A DNA stretch of 64,000 bases. It comes from Geomonas sp. Red32. GTDB taxonomy: Bacteria; Desulfobacterota; Desulfuromonadia; Geobacterales; Geobacteraceae. The stretch is from positions 186,001 through 250,000 of the forward strand of contig NZ_JAKLOY010000004.1 in the NCBI RefSeq assembly GCF_023652955.1. Direction: 5' to 3'. This document shows, in pieces, positions 16,419 through 24,831 of the stretch (position 1 is its first letter; each line of letters begins with the position of its first letter). The position numbers and the translations under genes are program-made. Under the pieces are notes generated by a model that was given only the letters and a program-made list of their open reading frames with translations, ran no database searches and was not told where the DNA came from.

Positions 16419-17566
16419 GACTTGATCACCTCTTTAAGGTAGGAGCGGGCGATGACCAGACGCTGGACTTCGGAGGTCCCCTCGCCGATCTCGCAGAGCT
16501 TGGCCTCCCGGAAGTAGCGCTCCACCGGGAAGGCCTTGGTGTATCCATGGCCGCCGTGCATCTGCACCGCCTTGAGCGCCGCCCGCATGGCCGCCTCGGA
16601 GGCGTACAGTTTCGCCATCGACGCCTCCCGGCCGAAGGGGACGCCGCAGTCCTTGCGCCTGGCGGCCCGCAGGGTCAAGAGTCTCGCGGCGTCGAGTTCG
16701 GTCGCCATGTCGGCCACCATCCACTGCAGCGCCTCGAACTCGGCGATCTTGATCCCGAACGCGCTCCGTTTCTGGAGGTAGTCGATGCTCTGCTCCAGGC
16801 AGGCCCGGCCGATGCCGACCGCCATAGCGGCCATCCCGATCCGCCCCGCCGCGAGCACCTGCATGGCCTGGGTGAATCCCTCGTTCTCCCCGCCGATCAG
16901 CGCCTCGGCGGGAAGCCGGAGGCCCTTCAAAAGGAGCGCCACCGTGTCGCTCGACCGGTAGCCGAGCTTCTCGAGGTTCTTCCCCTTCTCGAGCCCCTTG
17001 ACGCCCCCCGGCAGCACGAAGGCGGAGATCCCCTTGGCCCCCCGGGAGGGATCGCTCTTGGCCATCACCACCAGCACGCCGGCCCGCGACCCGTTACTGA
17101 TGAAGTGCTTGCGGCCGTTCAGCAGCCACCCCTCCCCGTCGCGAAGCGCGGTGGTGCCGATCCCCCCGGCATCGCTCCCGGCTTCAGGCTCGGAGAGGGC
17201 CCAGGCCCCGATGGTCTCGCCGGTGACCAGCGGGGCGAGGTAGCGCTCCTTCTGCTCGTGGGAGGCGAAGAGGTCGAGGTGGGTTGCGCAGAGGGTGTGG
17301 GCGAGGAGGGTGATGGTGACCGAGGCGTCCACCCGCGCCAGTTCCTCCACCGCCGTGATGTAGCTGACGAAATCCTTCCCTCCTCCGCCGTAGCGGGCGG
17401 GAAAGATCAGGCCGAAGAGTCCCATCTCCTGGAGCCTCTTCACCGCGTGGGCGGGAAACTCCGCGGTGGCGTCCCGCTGGGAGGCGCCGGGTGCCAGCTC
17501 GCGGTCGGCAAAGTCGCGGATCCGCTCCTGGAGTTGCTGCTGCTCGTCGTTAAGTTCGAATTCCAT
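16415..17566 (-). CDS. Acyl-CoA dehydrogenase
   Basis: 383 residues, full length for the family. It has the FAD-binding signatures WALSEPEAGSDAGG and LNGRKHFISNGSRAG, the catalytic Glu in CEIGEGTSEVQRLVIAR, and the MHGGHGYTKAFPVERYFREAK motif. It oxidises an acyl-CoA to the 2,3-enoyl-CoA, normally passing electrons to ETF. It is the first gene of the unit dehydrogenase-thiolase-DUF35, with an ATGA overlap to the thiolase. Missing hydratase and hydroxyacyl-CoA dehydrogenase genes must be elsewhere. Confidence 0.9.
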   Translation of the reverse strand: MEFELNDEQQQLQERIRDFADRELAPGASQRDATAEFPAHAVKRLQEMGLFGLIFPARYGGGGKDFVSYITAVEELARVDASVTITLLAHTLCATHLDLFASHEQKERYLAPLVTGETIGAWALSEPEAGSDAGGIGTTALRDGEGWLLNGRKHFISNGSRAGVLVVMAKSDPSRGAKGISAFVLPGGVKGLEKGKNLEKLGYRSSDTVALLLKGLRLPAEALIGGENEGFTQAMQVLAAGRIGMAAMAVGIGRACLEQSIDYLQKRSAFGIKIAEFEALQWMVADMATELDAARLLTLRAARRKDCGVPFGREASMAKLYASEAAMRAALKAVQMHGGHGYTKAFPVERYFREAKLCEIGEGTSEVQRLVIARSYLKEVIKS

Positions 17567-17593
17567 GGTAGTAGCCTCTGGTTTCCTGCCTGC

Positions 17594-17944
17594 CTATTGC
17601 TTCTGTCCCGGGATCTCCTTGATGTCCGGCGGAGCAGTCTTCTCCATGATCTCCGGCGGGGTCCCGAGCGGCGCGGGCTTCAACGGCTGGCCGCAACGGT
17701 TGCAGCAGTCCTCGCAGCCGTCCTGCACCGCTTCCCCCTCCTTGCTCTTCGACTGCACCGGACTCTTGGCCGCCTTGCACTTCTGGCAGCAGTCGCAGGC
17801 CCCCGCCTTGGCGGGATCGCGAGTCTCGGGAGTGTCCGGAGGAACGATGCCGGCGGCGCGGTTGGGGGCGGCCACGCACGAGGCCGTGGCGGCCCAAAGG
17901 AGGAGCAGGAGGGCGAGCGAGGAAAACTTGGTCGTTGGCAACAT
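17594..17944 (-). CDS. Cys-rich exported (possible lipo-) protein
   Basis: 116 residues from the ATG at 17944 (AAAGGAG upstream; a GTG six codons earlier overlaps the preceding stop). A hydrophobic signal sequence (SLALLLLLWAATASC) may end in a lipobox with Cys. The mature part has two four-Cys clusters, CDCCQKC and CEDCCNRC, separated by a Lys/Ser/Glu linker, and a Pro-rich tail. No known domain. The Cys clusters could bind metal. It follows the diheme cytochrome gene by 14 bp, at the 3' end of the molybdenum hydroxylase unit, so a role in metallating or reducing the periplasmic complex is possible but unproven. Confidence 0.6.
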   Translation of the reverse strand: MLPTTKFSSLALLLLLWAATASCVAAPNRAAGIVPPDTPETRDPAKAGACDCCQKCKAAKSPVQSKSKEGEAVQDGCEDCCNRCGQPLKPAPLGTPPEIMEKTAPPDIKEIPGQKQ

Positions 17945-17958
17945 GGTCGGCTCCTTTG

Positions 17959-18621
17959 TCACGGGCAGGGGGCTCCGCTATCGGCCCAGGTGGACATCAG
18001 CTTGACGAACTCGGCGTGCGGCATCGGCACCGGCGTGCGGCCGTCACCGGGATGCCACCCCCACAGCACCAGGGGAGCATCCCGCACGTGATCGACCACC
18101 TCGGCCGGAGTTCGCGATCCGTTGCGGGCGGGATCCTTCAACTGCTCGCACAGCTGCCGCGGCGTCTTCTTCTCGAAGACCATCTTCATGTCCTCCGGAG
18201 GGAGCTGCCACTCCGGCGCCCCGGGAGGGGTGTGATCGTACTCCTGGTTCTTCTCCTGATGGCAGGTGGTGCAGAAAAGGCCGTTTTTCCCGAGGCCGCC
18301 CCGTCCCCGTTCCACGTGCATGGGGTGCGGACGGCTGCGGTCCCCGACCAGCGGGCGGTCCCCCTCGGGATGGCAGTTCACGCAGCGGGGATGGAGAAGC
18401 ACCTTGCAGGCCTTCGCGAACGCCTCGGCTCCCGCGCCGGTATCCGGGGAGGCCGCTTCGGCCCGGCTGACCAGGGAGGCCGGGGGGGGCCCGCCCCGTA
18501 AAGGGTTGAAGATGCCGCGGCAGACGAAGAAGGCCAGCAGGGCAGCGATTGCCGCCACCAGCAGCCTGACCGCCAGCATGCGGAAAAGCGACGGATCCCG
18601 CTGAGGCTTGGCAAGTCTCAT
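17959..18621 (-). CDS. Membrane-anchored diheme c-type cytochrome
   Basis: 220 residues from the ATG at 18621, which has GGGAGGAA upstream. One N-terminal transmembrane helix (about 13-34) anchors a periplasmic domain with two heme sites, CVNCH (80-84) and CTTCH (117-121). The rest contains MHVERGRGG and HTPPGAPEWQLPPEDMKM, a pattern seen in cytochromes next to isoquinoline-oxidoreductase-type enzymes. It lies 55 bp downstream of the Mo-subunit gene and is its likely electron acceptor, passing electrons onward to the periplasmic cytochrome network. Confidence 0.8.
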   Translation of the reverse strand: MRLAKPQRDPSLFRMLAVRLLVAAIAALLAFFVCRGIFNPLRGGPPPASLVSRAEAASPDTGAGAEAFAKACKVLLHPRCVNCHPEGDRPLVGDRSRPHPMHVERGRGGLGKNGLFCTTCHQEKNQEYDHTPPGAPEWQLPPEDMKMVFEKKTPRQLCEQLKDPARNGSRTPAEVVDHVRDAPLVLWGWHPGDGRTPVPMPHAEFVKLMSTWADSGAPCP

Positions 18622-18676
18622 CAGTTCCTCCCATCCGCCCCGGCACCCGGCTTTGCGGGGGGAGCGGAAGCCCAAC

Positions 18677-20851
18677 TCAGGCGTTGAGGATCACGTTGAA
18701 GGAGCCCGGTTCGATGTTGTAGATCGGGAGCTGTCTCACCCTGCGGCCGGTGGCGGCGAAGATCGCATTGGTCACCGCGGGGGCGATGGGGGGAACGGCG
18801 GTCTCTCCGATCCCTCCCGGCTTCTCGCGGCTCTCTACGATATGCACCTCGACCTTGGGCATCTCGTCCATCCGGAGCACCGGGTAGTCGTTAAAGTTAT
18901 CCTGCTGGACCCGGCCGTTTTCCAGGGTAATGGCGCCGTAGAGGGCGGCCGACAGCCCGAAGACGATGCCCCCCTGCATCTGCGCCTCGATGATGGAGGG
19001 ATTGACCGTCATGCCGCAGTCGACCGCACAGACCACCCGGTCCACCCGTACCCGGCCGTCCGGCTTCAGGGTGACGTCGGCCACCTGGCAGACGTAGCTC
19101 CCGTAGGACTCGAAGACCGCGATGCCGCGCCCCCTTCCCCCGGGGAGCTTCTCCCCCCACCCCGCCTTGCGGGCGGCGAGATCGAGGACCCCGAGGTGCC
19201 GGGGATGGTTCGACAGGAGCCCGCGCCGGAACTGGTAGGGGTCCTTCCCGGCCACCTGGGCGAGCTCGTCGATGAAGCTCTCGACCTCGAAGCCGGTGTG
19301 GGAGTGCCCGACCGATCGCCACCACTGCACCGGCATCCCCGGCTCGGGGCTGTGGAGATCGACCAGGAGGTTCGGGATCTCGTAGGGGACCTGCTGGGCT
19401 CCCTCCACCGAGGAGAGGTCGACCCCGTTCTTGATCCGGCTCTTCTCGTTGAAGGTTCCCTTCATGATCGACTGCCCGACGATCCGGTGCCGCCAGGCGA
19501 TCACCCGTCCCTTCTCGTCGAACCCGCCGCTCATCCGGGCGTGCCACAGCGGCCGGTAGTACCCCCCTCTCATGTCGTCTTCGCGGGTCCAGATCACCTT
19601 GACCGGCTTGCGGATCTCGCGGGCCACCTGGACTGCCATGGTGACGAAATCCTGATGGGGATTCCCCCGGCGCCCGAAGCCTCCCCCGAGGTAGGTGGTG
19701 TGGACCTTCACCTTCTCGGGGGGAAGCCCGGTGAGCGAGGCGGCCAGGTCGCGGCAGAGGGTCTGCCCCTGGGTACCTGCCCAGATTTCGCAGCTGTCCC
19801 GCCGCAGATCCACGGTGCAGTTCAAAGGCTCCAGGTCGGCATGGGCGAGGTAGGGAAGGTCGTACTGGGCGTTCACCCGGTTAGGGGAGGCGGCCAGGGC
19901 GGCCTCGGCGCCGCCGTCGTTACGGGCGATTGTCCCGGGACTCTTGGAGAGCACCGCGTAGGCGGTCCGCATCTTCCCGGTGGAAAGCCCGGCCCGGGCG
20001 CCGTCGTCCCAGTCGATCTCCAGCACGTCCCGCCCTCTCTTGGCGGCCCAGTATCCTTTGGCGACCACCGCCACTCCGGTGTCGATCTTGACGACGGCGA
20101 CCACTCCCGGGACCGCCCGGGCCTTGGTGGCGTCGAAGCTGCGGACCGTACCGCCGTAGACCGGCCCCCTCGCCACCAGCGCGACCAGCAGGCCGGGGAG
20201 CTTGGTATCGATCCCGAAAAGGGCCGATCCGTTCACCTTGACCGGGGTGTCCAGCCGCCGGAGCGGCTTGCCGAGGAGCGTGAAGCTGGAGGGGGCCTTC
20301 AGTACCGGCTCGGGGGGGACCGGCAGCAGGGCAGCCGCCTCGGCGACCGCGCCGTACTCGATGCTCTTTCCGCCGGGGAGGATGACCTTGCCGCCGGAGG
20401 TCCGGCAGGAGGAGGGAGCCACCCCCGCCCTCTTGGCCGCCGCGCTCACCAGCATGCTGCGGGCCGCCGCCCCAACCTTGCGCATCCGTTCCCATTCGGT
20501 CCTTACACTGGTGCTCCCCCCCGTCATCTGCTTGCCGCTCATGGGGTTCGCGTAGATCTCGGCCACCGGGGCGGGGACCGCCCGTACCTTCCCCCAGTCG
20601 CAATCGAGCTCCTCCGCGATCAGCATCGGGATCGCCGTATAGACCCCCTGCCCCATCTCGGACTTGTTGACGAAAACGGTGACCGCGTTGTCACGGCCGA
20701 TGTGGAGAAAGGCGTTCGGGTAGTACGGCATCCGCTTCTTCCCCGGCTGCTGCGCCGCAGCCGGCAGCGAGAACCCGAGGATCAGCCCGGCACCTGCCAC
20801 CGCTCCGCTCTTCAGGAAGTCGCGACGGCTCATGGAGAGGATGTCGCTCAT
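18677..20851 (-). CDS. Molybdenum hydroxylase large subunit (isoquinoline 1-oxidoreductase beta type)
   Basis: 724 residues from the ATG at 20851. A twin-arginine signal ([19 protein letters not shown]) shows Tat export to the periplasm. The xanthine-oxidase-family Mo-binding regions are present, for example [45 protein letters not shown] and [10 protein letters not shown], whose Glu is the expected active-site base. The enzyme should hydroxylate or oxidise an aldehyde or N-heterocycle with water-derived oxygen. The start overlaps the stop of the 2Fe-2S subunit gene (ATGA). The long frame continuing upstream of 20851 is an out-of-frame shadow of that gene. Confidence 0.85.
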   Translation of the reverse strand: MSDILSMSRRDFLKSGAVAGAGLILGFSLPAAAQQPGKKRMPYYPNAFLHIGRDNAVTVFVNKSEMGQGVYTAIPMLIAEELDCDWGKVRAVPAPVAEIYANPMSGKQMTGGSTSVRTEWERMRKVGAAARSMLVSAAAKRAGVAPSSCRTSGGKVILPGGKSIEYGAVAEAAALLPVPPEPVLKAPSSFTLLGKPLRRLDTPVKVNGSALFGIDTKLPGLLVALVARGPVYGGTVRSFDATKARAVPGVVAVVKIDTGVAVVAKGYWAAKRGRDVLEIDWDDGARAGLSTGKMRTAYAVLSKSPGTIARNDGGAEAALAASPNRVNAQYDLPYLAHADLEPLNCTVDLRRDSCEIWAGTQGQTLCRDLAASLTGLPPEKVKVHTTYLGGGFGRRGNPHQDFVTMAVQVAREIRKPVKVIWTREDDMRGGYYRPLWHARMSGGFDEKGRVIAWRHRIVGQSIMKGTFNEKSRIKNGVDLSSVEGAQQVPYEIPNLLVDLHSPEPGMPVQWWRSVGHSHTGFEVESFIDELAQVAGKDPYQFRRGLLSNHPRHLGVLDLAARKAGWGEKLPGGRGRGIAVFESYGSYVCQVADVTLKPDGRVRVDRVVCAVDCGMTVNPSIIEAQMQGGIVFGLSAALYGAITLENGRVQQDNFNDYPVLRMDEMPKVEVHIVESREKPGGIGETAVPPIAPAVTNAIFAATGRRVRQLPIYNIEPGSFNVILNA

Positions 20852-21336
20852 GGTTTCCTCCCGGCGGGCCTCCCCGGCTCCGCCGCCACCTTCCCGGCGG
20901 CGCGGTGGATGGCTCCCTTGATCCGCTGGTAGGTCCCGCAGCGGCAGATGTTCCCCGCCATCGCCTGTTCGATGTCGGCATCGCTCGGGTGGGGATTGAC
21001 CGCGAGCAGCGCCACCGCCGACATGATCTGGCCCGGCTGGCAGTAGCCGCACTGGGGAACGTCCTCCTCGATCCAGGCCTGCTGGACCGGGTGCATGCCG
21101 GGGGAGGAGAGCCCCTCGATGGTCACCACCTCCTTCCCCGCCACCGCCGAGACCGGGGTGACGCAGGAGCGGACCGCCCGGCCGTCCACGTGGACCGTGC
21201 AGGCCCCGCAGAGGGCGCTTCCGCAGCCGTACTTGGTGCCGGTAAGCCCCAATTCGTCGCGGATCACCCAAAGTAGCGGCATGTCCGCCGGCACGTCGAG
21301 CTCATAGGCCTTTCCATTGACCTTGATGGGAATCAT
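20848..21336 (-). CDS. Molybdenum hydroxylase 2Fe-2S small subunit (isoquinoline 1-oxidoreductase alpha type)
   Basis: 162 residues. It has a plant-type ferredoxin cluster, [16 protein letters not shown] with Cys pattern C-x4-C-x2-C and a fourth Cys in RSCVTP, and a C-terminal second cluster domain ([21 protein letters not shown]). This is the two-cluster electron-transfer subunit of the xanthine oxidase family. It has no signal peptide and presumably rides with the Tat-exported large subunit. It is first in the unit small subunit, large subunit, diheme cytochrome, Cys-rich protein. Confidence 0.9.
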   Translation of the reverse strand: MIPIKVNGKAYELDVPADMPLLWVIRDELGLTGTKYGCGSALCGACTVHVDGRAVRSCVTPVSAVAGKEVVTIEGLSSPGMHPVQQAWIEEDVPQCGYCQPGQIMSAVALLAVNPHPSDADIEQAMAGNICRCGTYQRIKGAIHRAAGKVAAEPGRPAGRKP

Positions 21337-21479
21337 CGGGCCTCCTGCAGCGAGGGCATAATGTGGGGGGTGGAATCAACAAAAAAATTAACACTAATTA
21401 AATTTTTGTCAAAGGTGGGCAAGACTGCAAAAGGAGTTCTGCTACACTTAAGCGAAATTCACACAAAGGAGGAGTGCCC

Positions 21480-21899
21480 ATGCAGAGACGTATCGCCTTA
21501 TCCTTGGCAGTGGTAGCTATCGGCGCAATCGGAATGGCGGGGTGCAAGAAGCAAGCACCCCAGCAGGCGGAGACACCGGCCGCCAAGGCCACGTCATCGG
21601 CTTCCGCGGTGCCCCCCCCCAGCACCCCGGCCCAGCCTTCCCCCGCCAGCACCGGGCTGACCGGAGAAGCCCTCTTCAAGCAGTACTGCGCTTCCTGCCA
21701 TCCCGACGGCGGGAACGTGATGAACGCGAAGAAGACGCTCAAGAAGGCCGACCTGGACGCCAACGGCGTCAAGACCGCCGACGATGTCGTCAAGCTGATG
21801 CGCAACCCCGGCCAAGGCATGACCAAGTTCCCGGTCACCCAGATCTCCGACGACGACGCTAAAAAGGTCGCCGACTACACCCTGGCGACCTTCAAATAG
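21480..21899 (+). CDS. Monoheme cytochrome c lipoprotein
   Basis: 139 residues from the ATG at 21480 (AAAGGAGGAG upstream). The signal peptide ends in a lipobox, GMAGC, with Cys22, so the protein should be lipid-anchored outside the inner membrane. An Ala/Pro/Ser linker (about 27-58) leads to a class I cytochrome c domain with CASCH and a plausible distal Met in NPGQGMTKFP. It is transcribed divergently from the molybdenum hydroxylase operon, which suggests, but does not prove, a shared electron-transfer role. Confidence 0.85.
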   Translation: MQRRIALSLAVVAIGAIGMAGCKKQAPQQAETPAAKATSSASAVPPPSTPAQPSPASTGLTGEALFKQYCASCHPDGGNVMNAKKTLKKADLDANGVKTADDVVKLMRNPGQGMTKFPVTQISDDDAKKVADYTLATFK

Positions 21900-21922
21900 T
21901 TCCTCCCCCTCGCCAACTCGCC

Positions 21923-21954
21923 GCCCCCCCTCCCGGAAATCCAGGGAGGGGGGC
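21923..21954. terminator. GC-rich inverted repeat after the monoheme cytochrome
   Basis: A run of seven C plus TCCC pairs with GGGA plus six G across a 9-nt loop (11 bp, one bulge). No T-run follows, so it may slow polymerase or protect the 3' end instead of being a classical terminator. Confidence 0.45.
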
Positions 21955-22084
21955 ACTACCGACGGCGGGAGCCCCCTTTTCCCCACGTACCGGCCAGGCT
22001 CCGGAAACGGCCGCTCCTTCCCAGGATCCTTCCCTTTTGTGACGCAGTCCACCTATCGACCTCTCCCGTCCCGAGGCACTCTCC

Positions 22085-22261
22085 ATGGGGCAGCACGACC
22101 CGTTGGACGGGCTGGTGACCTGCTGCGAGCTCAAGGCGGCGACCGCCAGGGCCGGCATCGGCCTCCCCCCTCTCACCGGCGAGATTCAGGATCTGCGGGA
22201 GATGTGCCGCGACCCGGTGCGCAGGATGGAGGCGAGGCGGGAAGAGGAGGAATTAGCATGA
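22085..22261 (+). CDS. Possible small protein (58 residues), perhaps a gene remnant
   Basis: ATG at 22085 with GAGG 8 bp upstream. The product is MGQHDPLDGLVTCCELKAAT followed by a charged helical tail ending EARREEEELA. After the TGA at 22259 the same frame continues without another stop to 22354 and still looks coding (LVTAVLYQELRKRIEKPSAGG). The region may therefore be a 58-codon gene followed by a second short one, or a longer gene broken by a stop. I do not recognise the family. Confidence 0.35.
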   Translation: MGQHDPLDGLVTCCELKAATARAGIGLPPLTGEIQDLREMCRDPVRRMEARREEEELA

Positions 22262-22365
22262 AACGGGGTTACCTCGGGGAGAGGTTTCTTGGTGACTGCT
22301 GTGCTGTACCAGGAGCTCCGCAAGCGGATCGAGAAGCCCTCCGCCGGCGGCCCCTGACCATCGGG

Positions 22366-23034
22366 CTACTCCGCGGCGAGCACCGCCCCCTGTGTCTCGC
22401 CGTGGTGGGTCTTGGCATCGTATCCCACCTGGAGGTCTTTCAGCTCCCGCAGCTTCTCGTCGGTCAGCCGCTTGGCCTCCTTCTCCAGTTCCCCTTCGTT
22501 CTTGTAGTTCTGCAGCGAAGAGAGCACCTCGTTGATCTCCCCCGCGGTCTTCACCGTAATGTCCTTATGGCCGAACTCGTGCAGCTTCAGGTGGGCCAGG
22601 TACTTCTCCCAGACGGGGGCCAGCTCCGCCGCGTTGCCGCCAACCAGCCTCGGCAGGTGGTAGACGATCTCGACGTTGGTCTTCACCGACTTGACCGAGC
22701 AGTGTCCGTCGTCTTCGGAGATGTCATAGTCGAAATGAAGATCCCAGGTGGTGAGGGCTGCATAGACATTCCCATCCCCCCACTTGGTGCCGTTATGTCT
22801 CATCTGGCGCTGGAGATCCTCAACGGTGGGGCCGTCGATGTCATAGTACTCGTAGCGCTCCTTCACCTTAAGCTCACAGGAAGCTGCCGATGCCGGTTGG
22901 TGCATGGATGTGGAAGAGATCTCCAGTTTCGAGGCAGGAACCGGTTTGACCGGTCCGGAACTCGCGGCAAGCAGGTTGGTAGATGAGAAAAGAGCAATGG
23001 CCGCGGTCAGTAACAGGGTGGTGCGCAAAGACAT
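22366..23034 (-). CDS. Exported DUF922-family putative zinc protease
   Basis: 222 residues from the ATG at 23034. A signal peptide (MSLRTTLLLTAAIALFSSTN) precedes a domain with ERYEYYDIDGPTVEDLQRQM, WDLHFDYDI and the metal-binding HEFGHKD motif (HExxH-like), all typical of DUF922. Members are predicted secreted zinc-dependent proteases; activity is unproven. An upstream ATG twelve codons earlier gives a poorer signal peptide. The gene is divergent from pepA with a 247-bp gap and stands alone. Confidence 0.75.
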   Translation of the reverse strand: MSLRTTLLLTAAIALFSSTNLLAASSGPVKPVPASKLEISSTSMHQPASAASCELKVKERYEYYDIDGPTVEDLQRQMRHNGTKWGDGNVYAALTTWDLHFDYDISEDDGHCSVKSVKTNVEIVYHLPRLVGGNAAELAPVWEKYLAHLKLHEFGHKDITVKTAGEINEVLSSLQNYKNEGELEKEAKRLTDEKLRELKDLQVGYDAKTHHGETQGAVLAAE

Positions 23035-23281
23035 CGAGGAGTGCCCTCCGGCGAAGTAGGATTGCTGCAACGTTAGATTGAGACTGCCGACAGAGTAAGG
23101 AAAAGTTCGCTTCCTGTAAGTGACTCACGTCACAAAGCAACGAAACTCCGGACAGTTACATTCCGGTTTCCGGATATGTCACCGGGCGGCGGTGGTCTCA
23201 CTCATAAGCTGCCGTTTGCATAATCGACTTTTTCATTGCATCCTTTAGTAGAACCATCCAATCCAGCAGAACGAGGTTGCC

Positions 23282-24781
23282 ATGAGAATAGACGTCATCA
23301 CCTCCTCCCCGCTCGACTTTTCCACCGCCGCCCTCGTGGTGGGGTGTTACGAAGATGGCCCCGACGAGCTTTATTCCTCCATCGATCAGGCCTTGGACGG
23401 GATCCTGACCAAGCTGGCCTCCACCAGGGAGTTCACCGGCAAGCCCGGTTCCACCCACCTCATCCACACGCTCGGCAAGCTCGCTCCCCAACGGGTGCTG
23501 CTGGCGGGACTGGGAAAAAGGGGAGATCTCGACGACCGGCGGATCCGTAACGCCGCAGGCGACGCCGTCCAGGCCCTCCGCCGGGCCCGGATCCCCTCCT
23601 TTGCCCTGGCCCTCCAGCTGGCCGCCAGCCATGAGACCGCGCTGCAGGTGGCTTGCGAGGGGGCCCTGCTCGGGAGCTACAGCTTCGACGAGTTCAAGAC
23701 CAAGGAGCGCGAGGAGCGTTTCCGCTTCGATACCATGACGGTGCTGGTGAACAGAAACGAGGAGGCGGCCTGGGAGGTGGCGCACCGCGCCGATGCCATC
23801 TACCGCGGCGTGCAGCTCGCCCGCGACCTGGTGTCGCAGCCGGGAAACGTAGCCACCACCGGCTACCTGGCCTCCGCGGCCCACGAGCTCGCGGCCCGCA
23901 GGTCCCTGAGCTGCCTGGTCCTCGAGGCCGACGTTCTGGAGAGCATGGGGATGAACGCGCTCTTGGCGGTCGGCAAGGGGTCGGTGGAGCCTCCCCGCCT
24001 CATCGTCACCGAGTACAACGGCGCGGGCGAACGCATCCGTCCCACCGTGCTGGTCGGAAAAGGGATCACCTTCGACACCGGCGGGATCTCCCTGAAGCCG
24101 GGCGCCGGGATGGAGGCGATGAAGACCGACATGGCCGGCGCCGCGGCGGTCTTGGGGACCATGGAGGCCGCCGCCCTCATGAAACTGCCGGTCAACCTGG
24201 TGGGGATCGTCCCCACCGCCGAGAACATGCCGGGGGGGCGGGCCTACAAGCCGGGGGACGTCATCACCGCCATGTCCGGGACCACCATCGAGATCACCAA
24301 CACCGACGCCGAGGGGAGGCTCGTCCTCTGCGACGCATTGCACTACGCCTGCACCCACTACAAGCCCGCGGCGGTCATCGACTTAGCCACCCTCACCGGC
24401 GCCTGCGTGGTGGCGCTCGGCCACGAGACCGCGGGGATGATGGGGAACGACCGGCGGCTGATCGAAGACCTGAAACGGGCCGGGGACCGAAGCGGCGAGC
24501 GGGTCTGGGAGATGCCGCTTTGGGAGGAGTACGGCGAACTGATGAAGAGCGACATCGCCGATCTCAAGAACGCCGCCAGCACCCGCGACGGCGGAGCCAT
24601 CAGCGCAGCCTGGTTCCTCAAGCAGTTCGTCGGGCAAAACCGCTGGGTCCATCTCGACATCGCCGGGGTCGCCTGGGCCGACAAGGCGCGCCCCGACAGC
24701 CCCAAAGGGGCCACCGGCGTCGGCGTCCGCCTCCTCATCGACTACCTGGGCGGCAACCGCTACCGCGTCCCGCACGGATAG
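23282..24781 (+). CDS. pepA: Leucyl aminopeptidase (M17, PepA/AmpA)
   Basis: 499 residues, normal length for cytosolic M17 aminopeptidases that release N-terminal amino acids using two metal ions. The C-terminal catalytic half carries VGKGITFDTGGISLKP, MKTDMAGAAAVLG and the signature NTDAEGRLVLCDAL. The N-terminal half is the usual less conserved macro-like domain. GAGG precedes the ATG. Some PepA proteins also bind DNA; nothing here indicates that. The next gene on the strand follows after 50 bp and may be co-transcribed. Confidence 0.92.
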   Translation: MRIDVITSSPLDFSTAALVVGCYEDGPDELYSSIDQALDGILTKLASTREFTGKPGSTHLIHTLGKLAPQRVLLAGLGKRGDLDDRRIRNAAGDAVQALRRARIPSFALALQLAASHETALQVACEGALLGSYSFDEFKTKEREERFRFDTMTVLVNRNEEAAWEVAHRADAIYRGVQLARDLVSQPGNVATTGYLASAAHELAARRSLSCLVLEADVLESMGMNALLAVGKGSVEPPRLIVTEYNGAGERIRPTVLVGKGITFDTGGISLKPGAGMEAMKTDMAGAAAVLGTMEAAALMKLPVNLVGIVPTAENMPGGRAYKPGDVITAMSGTTIEITNTDAEGRLVLCDALHYACTHYKPAAVIDLATLTGACVVALGHETAGMMGNDRRLIEDLKRAGDRSGERVWEMPLWEEYGELMKSDIADLKNAASTRDGGAISAAWFLKQFVGQNRWVHLDIAGVAWADKARPDSPKGATGVGVRLLIDYLGGNRYRVPHG

Positions 24782-24831
24782 CCATAACCTGTCCAGTCGA
24801 ACCTATCTCCCCTACCCGGAGCGACCTCTCG

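Noticed and set aside
18608-20932. 774-codon open frame on the plus strand opposite the molybdenum hydroxylase gene
   Set aside because: The opposite strand encodes a clear enzyme with motifs and a Tat signal. The plus frame gives a Gly/His/Asp-rich product with no domain.
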